From assembly GCA_958366945.1 (NCBI GenBank), contig CATXCY010000038.1, forward strand, positions 1 through 27,121: a stretch of 27,121 bases of DNA, read 5' to 3'. The DNA comes from Bruticola sp004554425 (GTDB lineage Bacteria; Vulcanimicrobiota; Xenobia; Xenobiales; Xenobiaceae). This document shows positions 7,926 to 14,965 of this stretch, piece by piece. Every line of letters starts with the position of its first letter. Positions within the stretch are counted from its first letter, which is position 1. A model generated the notes under the pieces. It did not search any database, was not told the DNA's origin, and saw nothing but the letters and a program-made list of their open reading frames with translations. The position numbers and the translations under genes are program-made.

Positions 7926-9119
7926 ATGGAAGAATTTTCCTTGCAAACTGCCAACAACTTGTTGATTCTGGCCATAGGTGCTTTCTTTGTGCCGTTATTA
8001 TGCCGTCCTTTGCGTTTGCCAGCTTCTATAGGAGAAATACTTTATGGCATTTTGGTCGGTCCCTATGTTTTAAAATTAGTTGAATTAGACCATTTTTGTT
8101 ATCTACTTGGCGAGCTGGGCTTTTTTTTATTGCTGTTTAGTGCCGGTTTAGAATTAAATTTTCACTCTATTGAAAATTCTGGTCCCAAAAAACTGGCTTC
8201 CATGGGGGGAATTGTCGCTATAATTTTTGCTGCTTCTTACCTTTGCGCTTCGCTTTTCCACTTGCAACCTTTTGTGGTTATGATTTTGGCCGCTATTTCT
8301 ATAGGTTTGCCGATTATGCTTTTGCAAGAAACTGGCTTAGGCAAAAAGCCCTTTGGCCAACAAGTTCTCATAGTAGGCACCATAGGAGAATTTGTTTGTA
8401 TTGTAGCTGCTACTTTTATTGCAGCCTGGAATACGGCTGGCGGTTTTAACGCCGTGTTCGCTTTAAGTGCTGTAAAAATGCTGCTTATTTTCGCTTTAGC
8501 CTACGTACTTTTAACTATTTTACGTTCAGCCGTTTGGTGGCATCCTGAGTATTTTGGAAGAGTGGTGGTAGCTCACGATCCTTCCGAAATTGGTGTTCGT
8601 GCTGGTATGGCCCTTATGTTTGTTATGGTTGCCGCAGCTATCCATTTGGGAGTTGATGCTATTTTAGGCTCTTTTATGGCTGGAGCTCTTTTTAGTTACG
8701 TCTTTAGGGCCAAAGGGCCATTAGAAATGAAATTTTTAAGTTTAGCCAATGGATTTTTTGTGCCGGTGTTTTTTATTAGAGTCGGTTTAGAGTTCAAGTT
8801 GGATATGGCTTTGAAATCCGATTGGAAATTGCTTGTTTTACTTTTTGTCTCTATGCTTGTGGTGCGTTTAATTGCTTGTTTGGCTCTTTGGGATGCTTCT
8901 CGTCCGACTTGGAGCTGTCGCTTAAAAGAGGCCTTAACCGCTTCTTTAATTTTGGCTGCTCCTCTTACTTTGCTGGTAGTTTTTGGCAATCTGGGATTAA
9001 AGATGGGAGTAATTACAGAAAGTTTCAACGCAGCGGTTATCCTTTTAGCTGTCGTCTCTTCTATAGTTTGGCCTTTCTTATTTAAACTTTGTGTGCCTTG
9101 GGTTGGACAAAAGGACTAG
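7926..9119 (+). CDS. CPA2-family cation:proton antiporter membrane subunit (Kef/NapA-type)
   Basis: This is a roughly 397-residue polytopic membrane protein with about 11-12 hydrophobic segments. It begins with the typical CPA2 N-terminus: LPASIGEILYGILVGP, then LGELGFFLLLFSAGLELNF. The later segment LGVDAILGSFMAGALFSY followed by FVPVFFIRVGLEF also matches the family (usual form FFVxxGLxhD). It lacks the cytoplasmic RCK domain found in one-piece KefB/KefC proteins, which is supplied by the gene just upstream. The start at 7926 is preferred over ATG 7905 because GGGGAGGAG (7907-7915) sits at a normal distance and overlaps the earlier ATG. The ion exchanged (K+ or Na+) cannot be read from the sequence. 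Confidence 0.88.
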   Translation: MEEFSLQTANNLLILAIGAFFVPLLCRPLRLPASIGEILYGILVGPYVLKLVELDHFCYLLGELGFFLLLFSAGLELNFHSIENSGPKKLASMGGIVAIIFAASYLCASLFHLQPFVVMILAAISIGLPIMLLQETGLGKKPFGQQVLIVGTIGEFVCIVAATFIAAWNTAGGFNAVFALSAVKMLLIFALAYVLLTILRSAVWWHPEYFGRVVVAHDPSEIGVRAGMALMFVMVAAAIHLGVDAILGSFMAGALFSYVFRAKGPLEMKFLSLANGFFVPVFFIRVGLEFKLDMALKSDWKLLVLLFVSMLVVRLIACLALWDASRPTWSCRLKEALTASLILAAPLTLLVVFGNLGLKMGVITESFNAAVILLAVVSSIVWPFLFKLCVPWVGQKD

Positions 9120-9223
9120 ATTGATAAACTAGCAGGGATCAGTTTAATTTGGACTAATTTTTTGAGCAATTTGGGCGGCTCGCTTTTGTTGGTGACGGGC
9201 TGAAAGTAAAAGGAGACTATGCT

Positions 9224-10045
9224 ATGAGCACCGATTGGATTTGCTTTGTCTGCGGTTCCCGCAACGATATCAATGAATCTGTTTGCCAGGAATGTGGCGC
9301 GGAACGTCCTTTAGCTGTGCAAGGATTTGCCAGCAGTCAAAGCAATCTTGAGCTTCCGGCGGCAGCTCGTCGCGGCAGTGGAGGAGATTTCGCTTATCTC
9401 GATGCTCAGGATTGTTTGCGCTCTTTAAATACTTGCTTAAATAAAGCAGTTGCTACATCTGCTGATAGTGAAAAGTTTAAATTTATGCTTACTCCAGCAG
9501 TGGAAGATTTTGAAGAATTATATGCTCAAGTCGACGCTTTTATAGAAGACACGGATGATCCTAAAGCTATAAAAGCGCTGAAAATGCGCCGCGACGATTC
9601 TTATTACATTTTTAAATTGGCTATTATGCAATTAGAGATGTACTCTCCTAATAATTTACAGCCTATAAGAGTTGGCCTCATGCTCATAAAACAAGCTTAC
9701 CAAGGGTTACGTTGGCTTTTAGCTTATGCCAAGAATCAGCAAGATCCCGATGCTATTGAGAGTAAAGACTTGTTGGCACCTTCTATAAATGCTTATGTTA
9801 AGGGAGAAATAGATGCTGACACTTATTTCGATGCCGTATGTGGAGCCGACGATTTGCTCAGTGAATGTTTGCATGAAGGCTGCCAAGCCTTTCACGAAGC
9901 TTTGGATCAAGCCAAAAAATTTGACGGTCAAAATTATGAAATTTTACTAGACACGCGAGAAGATGCTTCTAGGGCCAATGAATACTGGGTTAAAGCTATA
10001 ATGGCTGTTCACTCCAACGAACCTAAGCCGGAAGATTGTTTTTAA
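9224..10045 (+). CDS. Unrecognised protein with N-terminal RanBP2-type zinc finger
   Basis: I do not recognise the family. The 273-residue protein begins with a clear RanBP2-like zinc finger: W5, C7, C10, N14, C21, C24 in the spacing W-x-C-x2-C-x3-N-x6-C-x2-C, followed by RP. The remainder is predicted all-helical, acidic and without membrane segments or signal peptide. Residues about 125-180 (DDSYYIFKLAIMQLEMY... RVGLMLIKQAYQGL) match residues about 85-140 of the protein at 11631 (DDTYYVIHLGLMQFEAF... RVGIQLIMGGINAF), so the two are paralogues; the second lacks the zinc finger. The ribosome site AAAGGAGA lies 9-12 nt upstream. It lies in a three-gene co-directional run with the coiled-coil gene. 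A role in protein or RNA binding is only a guess from the zinc finger. Confidence 0.8.
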   Translation: MSTDWICFVCGSRNDINESVCQECGAERPLAVQGFASSQSNLELPAAARRGSGGDFAYLDAQDCLRSLNTCLNKAVATSADSEKFKFMLTPAVEDFEELYAQVDAFIEDTDDPKAIKALKMRRDDSYYIFKLAIMQLEMYSPNNLQPIRVGLMLIKQAYQGLRWLLAYAKNQQDPDAIESKDLLAPSINAYVKGEIDADTYFDAVCGADDLLSECLHEGCQAFHEALDQAKKFDGQNYEILLDTREDASRANEYWVKAIMAVHSNEPKPEDCF

Positions 10046-10104
10046 TATTGTAAAATAAATGTTAACTCAGCCAATCTGGCTCAAAAAATCTAGACAAATA
10101 AACT

Positions 10105-10130
10105 TAATTGCGGTATTTATAAAGCAATTA
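10105..10130 (+). promoter_or_regulatory. Perfect inverted repeat upstream of the coiled-coil gene
   Basis: TAATTGC (10105-10111) and GCAATTA (10124-10130) form a 7-bp perfect dyad with a 12-nt spacer, 25 bases before the chosen start codon. It could be an operator or an mRNA hairpin; no known regulator site is recognised. Confidence 0.35.
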
Positions 10131-10155
10131 CGACCAGATGGGACGGGTGATTATT

Positions 10156-11367
10156 ATGGCATTAAGTGGAGTAGGAAGTTCATCATCTTCATATGCTCAG
10201 CAAATAGAAGCTCAGCGTCGTGCCGAAGAACAGCGTCGTGCTGAAGAGGCCAGAAAAGCTGAAGAAAGAAGAAAAGCTGAAGAGCGCAAACGCGCCGAAG
10301 CCAAGAAGAAGGCTGAAGAGCAAAAGAAAGCTCAAGAGAAGAAGCAAGCTCAGCAAAATCAAAAGAACGAAGCTGCTAAAGCGAAAAACGATGTAAATCT
10401 TAATTCTAAGGTCGAAAATGCCGTTCGCAATGGAGCTAATTCCGATCAGGTAAATACGTTACTTAAGAGCGACTCTGCTTCTAAGAGCGCTTTCAATGGC
10501 GACGAGAAGGTCTCAAAGAGTTTATCTGAGGATTTATTTAACCAAGCTACTGCAAAAATTGGCAATACTCAAGATTTCGTCAGTTTAAACAACGCTCTCA
10601 ATAATGGCACTAAAGCTGCCGAAGGCAAAAAGGCTGAAGATAAAAAAGACGATAAGAGCGCTGGTGAAGTTGTCGGTGGCATTTACGACACTACTGAGGG
10701 AGCTCGCGATAAGTTTGGTAAAGTGCAGAAGGCTGCAGGCAAGACTTCCGATGCTCTTAAAGATGCCGATAAAGCGACCGATGTGGCTAAGAAACTTGAA
10801 AAGTTCAGCGATTTCGGAAGCAAACCAATGGGCGTACTTGGCGATGCCGCTGATGTGATCGGGTTCGTAAGTGATACAGCCAGCTTAGCCAAGGGCGAAA
10901 AAGTAGACGGCCTTAGTTATGCCAAGACCACCAGCGACTTTGCTGGTACTGCTCTTAACACCATAGGTAGTATCGGTACTAAAGCTGCCACTAAGGTAGC
11001 TGCTGCTTCCGAGACCGGTGCGGCTGTTTCCACTGCTACCAAGGCAGCCAGTAAGCTTAGCGGTGTGGCTGGTACCGCCTCTAAGGTTGTTCCCGTTCTG
11101 GGCGTAGCTGGTGGTGTGCTCGGTACTGCTGGAGGCGTAAAAGATATTGTTGAAGGCGTACAAGCCAAAAATGATGGCGACAAGAGCAACGACAAAGCTG
11201 CTACCGATAAGATTGTTAAGGGCTCATTAAGCACTGTGTCTGGTGTAGCCACTACCGTAGCCGGAGTTTTGGCTATGACTGGTGTGGGCGCTCCTGTAGC
11301 TGCCGTAGCTTTAGGTGTGGCTGCTGTAGCTGAGATTGCCAAATTTGGTTACGATCTTTTTAGCTAA
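10156..11367 (+). CDS. Unrecognised protein: charged coiled coil plus Gly/Ala-rich hydrophobic C-terminus
   Basis: I do not recognise this 403-residue protein. It opens with a short Ser/Gly-rich leader (MALSGVGSSSSSYAQQ). A Lys/Arg/Glu/Ala repeat region (about residues 18-75, built on units like RRAEEAR and KKAEEQK) follows, which should form a single long charged helix or coiled coil like that of TolA. The middle is polar and Lys/Asp-rich. The last 110 residues contain Gly/Ala/Val-rich hydrophobic stretches (VVPVLGVAGGVLGTAGGV and VATTVAGVLAMTGVGA then AAVALGVAAVAEIA) that could insert into a membrane as helical hairpins. There is no Sec signal. Such architecture is seen in some translocator, tail or pore-type proteins, but composition alone proves nothing. 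ATG 10156 is chosen over 10138 because GGACGGG precedes it. A strong terminator follows. Confidence 0.75.
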   Translation: MALSGVGSSSSSYAQQIEAQRRAEEQRRAEEARKAEERRKAEERKRAEAKKKAEEQKKAQEKKQAQQNQKNEAAKAKNDVNLNSKVENAVRNGANSDQVNTLLKSDSASKSAFNGDEKVSKSLSEDLFNQATAKIGNTQDFVSLNNALNNGTKAAEGKKAEDKKDDKSAGEVVGGIYDTTEGARDKFGKVQKAAGKTSDALKDADKATDVAKKLEKFSDFGSKPMGVLGDAADVIGFVSDTASLAKGEKVDGLSYAKTTSDFAGTALNTIGSIGTKAATKVAAASETGAAVSTATKAASKLSGVAGTASKVVPVLGVAGGVLGTAGGVKDIVEGVQAKNDGDKSNDKAATDKIVKGSLSTVSGVATTVAGVLAMTGVGAPVAAVALGVAAVAEIAKFGYDLFS

Positions 11368-11403
11368 TAAAGAATAGCGCTATCCGTTATACGGGGAGTG
11401 AGC

Positions 11404-11448
11404 AAGAGGGCTGCTGAAGTGCTATTTGGCGGCTCTCTTCCTTTTTTT
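11404..11448 (+). terminator. Intrinsic terminator after the coiled-coil gene
   Basis: AAGAGGGCTGCT (11404-11415) pairs with GGCGGCTCTCTT (11428-11439), a 12-bp stem including three G-T pairs, followed by CC and seven T residues. Confidence 0.78.
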
Positions 11449-11503
11449 GTTTGAGCGTGCAGCCTTTTGGGCGAGAGTCGAGCATTTTGAAAGCAACCAT
11501 ACA

Positions 11504-11516
11504 AGGGACAGTCCCT
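11504..11516 (+). promoter_or_regulatory. Short perfect palindrome upstream of the paralogue gene
   Basis: AGGGAC and GTCCCT are separated by a single A, 115 bases before the next start codon. As DNA it could bind a dimeric regulator; as RNA the loop is too small to fold fully. Function unknown. Confidence 0.25.
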
Positions 11517-11630
11517 ATCTGAGCAGAAGAAGGAAAAGTATATTTTTGGGGGATGCGATTATGAGCGGCCGCCAAGGCATTATCTATAGAACTTGGTTGG
11601 CAATTAACTGACACTATTGGAGGAGTTTCC

Positions 11631-12401
11631 ATGGATTCTTTAGCTTCTGGTCAACAGCCGGAAAAAGAATTGACCTCTCCCGCTGCCAGTGCAGCTGATA
11701 CGTCAAGATATAGTGGTTTACTCAAGCTAGTTGCTCAAGTGAGCAAGCATGAAATTGAACCGGAAGCTTTTTTACAAAGCGTGTATGATATATTTAAAAC
11801 TATAGAGGATGCTTACGCTCAAGTTAAGAGTGAATTAAAAGCTATACCGGAAAATGAAGCCGAAAAGAGCTACTTAGCTTCTTTAGCTTCCAGTATTGAT
11901 GATACTTATTACGTAATTCACTTGGGACTTATGCAATTTGAGGCTTTTGTCAATAGTGAAGAAGAGCTTGGTCTAAGAGTTGGCATACAGCTTATTATGG
12001 GCGGTATAAACGCTTTTAACGACATTACTGCTCGTGTTCAGGCTACAGCTACTGGAGATGATCTCTATAATAGCCAAGATATTATTTGCACTTTAGGATC
12101 GGCTGCTTTGCAAAGTGGTGAGAGTGCTGAGCAATTTGGCGCATCTTTGCAAGAATTGGAAAAATTGTTTAACTCTTTAGAAGAGCAAGTTCGCCATACT
12201 CAAGAAGAAGTCATCAACGGTGCCAAAGAACTGATAGATTATGATGAAGATCATGAAAAGTTGCTGGAACATGCTGCCAAAGTGCGCGGTCTTATGCCCA
12301 AACTGGAAGATGCTTATGGTAGCTTAATTTTGGCTTCCCACTCTCCTAAGCTTGTCAATCAAGTTGCGGAAGCAAAAATTATCGACCGGGCTCTAGATTA
12401 A
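11631..12401 (+). CDS. Unrecognised helical protein, paralogue of the zinc-finger protein at 9224
   Basis: The protein has 256 residues and is acidic, predicted all-helical, with no signal peptide and no membrane segment. It shares its central block with the protein at 9224 (DDTYYVIHLGLMQFEAF, RVGIQLIMGGINAF, SQDII) and similar spacing around it, but has a polar Ser/Ala/Glu-rich N-terminus in place of the zinc finger. The C-terminal half has heptad-like patterns (FGASLQELEKLFNSLEEQV) suggesting coiled coil. The ribosome site GGAGGAG is strong and lies 6-7 nt before ATG. The pair of paralogues brackets the coiled-coil gene, so the three may work together, although a terminator at 11404 shows that this gene is probably transcribed separately. 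Confidence 0.78.
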   Translation: MDSLASGQQPEKELTSPAASAADTSRYSGLLKLVAQVSKHEIEPEAFLQSVYDIFKTIEDAYAQVKSELKAIPENEAEKSYLASLASSIDDTYYVIHLGLMQFEAFVNSEEELGLRVGIQLIMGGINAFNDITARVQATATGDDLYNSQDIICTLGSAALQSGESAEQFGASLQELEKLFNSLEEQVRHTQEEVINGAKELIDYDEDHEKLLEHAAKVRGLMPKLEDAYGSLILASHSPKLVNQVAEAKIIDRALD

Positions 12402-12425
12402 AAAAATCACCATCTCTGTCAATTA

Positions 12426-13571
12426 TTAGGATTTAATGAAAGCGTATTGTTTTATTAAATCCTTTATTTTTTTTTGGTTATTTTCACCTATGGGTAAATT
12501 TTCAGCTTCTTGCAAAGCTGTTTTTATACTCTCATCTATAAAGCCTTGGCGCCAGTTGGCCAATACCCAGCCTATAATTTCTAAGTTATTTTGAGCCTTT
12601 TCTGATTTTGTAGCAACTGATTTGGCCTTGACAGTACTTTTTATTTTGGCAACTAAAGCTGCTGGAGAAGTTGCTCTTTGCAAACTCAATAAAATACGAC
12701 GGCGGACAGCCGGATTATTTTCCCAGCCCAACCATTCCAGTAATACTTCTGTGTTGTCTATAAGATCGGCTAAATGGAGGCGTACCAAATTGTTGGGATG
12801 AAGCATAAGTTTGGAAGTCTCCTGAGGATGTTCTGCTGCAATACCTAGAGCCATAAAAGTAACACAACTGTTAGTGTTCCAGTCTGGACGTTTCAAAAGC
12901 CACAACATAGCTTTAGTATTTAGGCGGAACTTGCCTCGTTTGCCGGCTTCCCAAATTTCTTGTCTAATTTTCTCATTCGAAGTATGGCCCAGAAACATTT
13001 CCAAAGTGGAAGTCTGGTCGCCGTCATAAAGTGAATCTAAAGCTTGTTTAGCTTCGGCACTGCCGCTTTTGTGAGATACTAGAGCCAAACGCTCAGCTGT
13101 ATTTAGGCAAGGCCAATTGAGATAACCTATTTCATACAGTACGTCGATTACTCTACAACGAACCGATTCTAATTGTATGCCTAGTGGGTTGTCTATTTTG
13201 TTATATATATAAATATCTTCAACTATTTCATCGCCAGGATCATGGCGCAAAACGCGTTGTCCGTCTAATACGCTTTGGTAAAGACAAGCATCTTCTCCCA
13301 TAAAAAGAGCACCATAAGATTCGTCTTTACTTTTTATAAGCAAAAAATTTTCTTCACTCCAGCGTCTGACTTCAGTTTGTACATCGTTATGTTTTGTACA
13401 ACGTCTGACTACACATGGTTGCTTGCCGAAGCCACGTAAGTTGACGGCGGCCAGATTGAGCCAACGCTCTTGACGGTTTTGGGAAGCCGAAGTGGGGAAG
13501 CCAGCATTGTTAAATTCCAAAACTGGCAGATCACTTTTTAAAAACTCTTGTAAATCAGTTAACTCAGACAC
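12426..13571 (-). CDS. Unrecognised protein, possibly HEAT-like helical repeats at the C-terminus
   Basis: I do not recognise this 381-residue protein. There is no signal peptide or membrane segment. The N-terminal 150 residues look mixed alpha/beta. From about residue 170 onward the sequence is helical with repeat-like blocks (HPNNLVRLHLADLID..., WENNPAVRRRILLSLQRA...) of the kind seen in HEAT/armadillo-type scaffolds. The start is GTG at 13571, supported by AAGGAGG four bases upstream. It is the only - strand gene in the first 24 kb, convergent with the paralogue gene and divergent from pilT paralogue 2, with 168 bases between the two start codons. The location hints at, but does not show, a link with the PilT ATPases. 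Confidence 0.75.
   Translation of the reverse strand: MSELTDLQEFLKSDLPVLEFNNAGFPTSASQNRQERWLNLAAVNLRGFGKQPCVVRRCTKHNDVQTEVRRWSEENFLLIKSKDESYGALFMGEDACLYQSVLDGQRVLRHDPGDEIVEDIYIYNKIDNPLGIQLESVRCRVIDVLYEIGYLNWPCLNTAERLALVSHKSGSAEAKQALDSLYDGDQTSTLEMFLGHTSNEKIRQEIWEAGKRGKFRLNTKAMLWLLKRPDWNTNSCVTFMALGIAAEHPQETSKLMLHPNNLVRLHLADLIDNTEVLLEWLGWENNPAVRRRILLSLQRATSPAALVAKIKSTVKAKSVATKSEKAQNNLEIIGWVLANWRQGFIDESIKTALQEAENLPIGENNQKKIKDLIKQYAFIKS
12428..12475 (+). terminator. Strong intrinsic terminator inside the 3' end of the convergent gene
   Basis: AGGATTTAAT (12428-12437) and ATTAAATCCT (12454-12463) form a perfect 10-bp stem, followed by TTA and nine T residues. It serves the + strand gene ending at 12401 but lies within the last codons of the opposing gene. 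Confidence 0.82.
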
Positions 13572-13739
13572 GCTGCCTCCTTCGTCTCCTTCACAAGCTG
13601 CCCTGCTTCAACTATATTTTCATTTACTGTTTACAGGCAGGCGAAAGGCTGAAATTCTCGAATGCAGGAACGGTTTTTTGTTCGTAATTTGAGACTGGAG
13701 TTGGTTTGCTGCTTTCAGTCTTGCTGTAAAGGTGAATAG

Positions 13740-14861
13740 ATGGACAGTCTTCTTGACTCTCATGAACTTGCATTAGACGATTTGCTAGCTACTATGGTGG
13801 AGCGCGGCGCCTCCGACTTGCACATAAAAGTTGGTAGTGCCCCCATGATCCGTGTTGACGGAGAACTAACTCCCGCTACTTATGAAATACTTGACGCTAC
13901 TACTGTGCGTAGGCTTTGCGAGAGTATTCTTACCGATGAACAAAAGGCAAAGTTCATTGCCGATAAAGAGCTGGATTTAGCTTACAGCATTCCTGGTTTG
14001 TCCCGTTTCCGTGTCAATATTTACTTACAGCGCGGAACTTGGGGCGCCGCTTTACGTGTCATACCTTCGCGTCCTCTTACGCTGGAAGAATTAAAAATGC
14101 CACAGACTGTGGCCGATTTAGCTATGCGCCCTCGTGGTTTGGTACTAGTTACAGGCCCTACAGGTTCTGGTAAATCTACTACCTTGGCCGCTATGATTGA
14201 TCATATAAACGAATCGCGTCGTTGCCATATTGTGACTTGTGAAGATCCTATCGAATTTTTGCACAAAGATAAAAATTCGGTTATTTGTCAACGTGAGGTC
14301 GGTGCTGATACGCACAGCTTCGCTATGGCTCTAAAACACGTTTTGCGTCAAGACCCTGATGTAATTCTAATTGGTGAGATGCGAGATCTGGAAACGACCC
14401 AGATCGCTATTTCCGCCGCTGAAACTGGCCACTTGGTGTTAGCAACTTTGCACACCAATTCTGCTGCTTCAACCGTAGATCGCGTCATTGACATTTTCCC
14501 TCCTCACCAGCAGCAGCAAGTGCGTATGCAACTTTCAGTATGCTTGGAAGGCGTAATGTGTCAGAGTCTGTTGCCTAAGGCCAAAGGTGGAGGTCGCGTT
14601 ATGGCTATGGAACTTATGCCTATGATCCCCGCTGTGCGCAACTTAATTCGTGAGGGAAAAACTCACCAAATCCCAAGTGCCATACAAACTGGACGCCAGT
14701 TTGGTATGATGAGCTTTGATATGTCATTGCGCAATCTCTATCAACAAGGACTTATTACCTACGAGGAAGGCCTCTCTAAAGCCCACAGTCCTGAAGAGTT
14801 TAACCGTTTAATTACAAATCCGAACGCTTCAAGTACTCCAACTCCTGCGTCTGAGTCGTAA
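13740..14861 (+). CDS. pilT: PilT-type pilus retraction ATPase (PilT paralogue 2)
   Basis: This 373-residue PilT-family ATPase is complete in all motifs: N-terminal ASDLHIKVGSAPMIRVDGEL, Walker A GPTGSGKST (G139 to about S146, K145), Asp box TCEDPIEF, Walker B with GEMRD (G212, E213) and His box TLHTNSAASTVDRVID. It lacks the acidic N-terminal extension of the copy at position 16 and is close to the usual PilT length. The C-terminal AIQTGRQFGMMSFD matches the family's conserved C-terminal region. The start has AAAGGTG upstream. A degenerate paralogue follows after a 104-base gap that contains a long hairpin, so this gene probably supplies the active subunit of a pair comparable to PilT/PilU. 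Confidence 0.93.
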   Translation: MDSLLDSHELALDDLLATMVERGASDLHIKVGSAPMIRVDGELTPATYEILDATTVRRLCESILTDEQKAKFIADKELDLAYSIPGLSRFRVNIYLQRGTWGAALRVIPSRPLTLEELKMPQTVADLAMRPRGLVLVTGPTGSGKSTTLAAMIDHINESRRCHIVTCEDPIEFLHKDKNSVICQREVGADTHSFAMALKHVLRQDPDVILIGEMRDLETTQIAISAAETGHLVLATLHTNSAASTVDRVIDIFPPHQQQQVRMQLSVCLEGVMCQSLLPKAKGGGRVMAMELMPMIPAVRNLIREGKTHQIPSAIQTGRQFGMMSFDMSLRNLYQQGLITYEEGLSKAHSPEEFNRLITNPNASSTPTPASES

Positions 14862-14876
14862 TTAGCTGCTGATGTC

Positions 14877-14933
14877 GCCCCCCAGAAAAGAGTAAATCTG
14901 AAGAATTTACGTCAGAAAACTCTTTCTGAGGGC
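14877..14933 (+). promoter_or_regulatory. Long hairpin between the two PilT paralogues
   Basis: The outer arms GCCCCCCAGAAAAGAGT (14877-14893) and ACTCTTTCTGAGGGC (14919-14933) pair with a few bulges, and GTAAAT (14892-14897) pairs with ATTTAC (14905-14910) inside. No T-run follows, so it is more likely an mRNA-stability or processing element that sets different levels of the two ATPases than a terminator. Confidence 0.5.
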
Positions 14934-14965
14934 TGGCTGAGAATTAAGGAAAGGTACAGTTATAA

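Noticed and set aside
10198..10380. Repetitive AAG/GAA-rich stretch as a possible DNA repeat array
   Set aside because: It is explained by the Lys/Glu/Ala-rich coiled coil of the gene at 10156; there are no CRISPR-like spaced repeats.
10917..11342. 141-codon open frame on the - strand
   Set aside because: It mirrors the Gly/Ala/Thr-rich repeats of the + strand coiled-coil gene and has no ribosome site.
11426..11611. 61-codon open frame upstream of the paralogue gene
   Set aside because: It begins inside the terminator at 11404-11448, has no ribosome site and no coding character.
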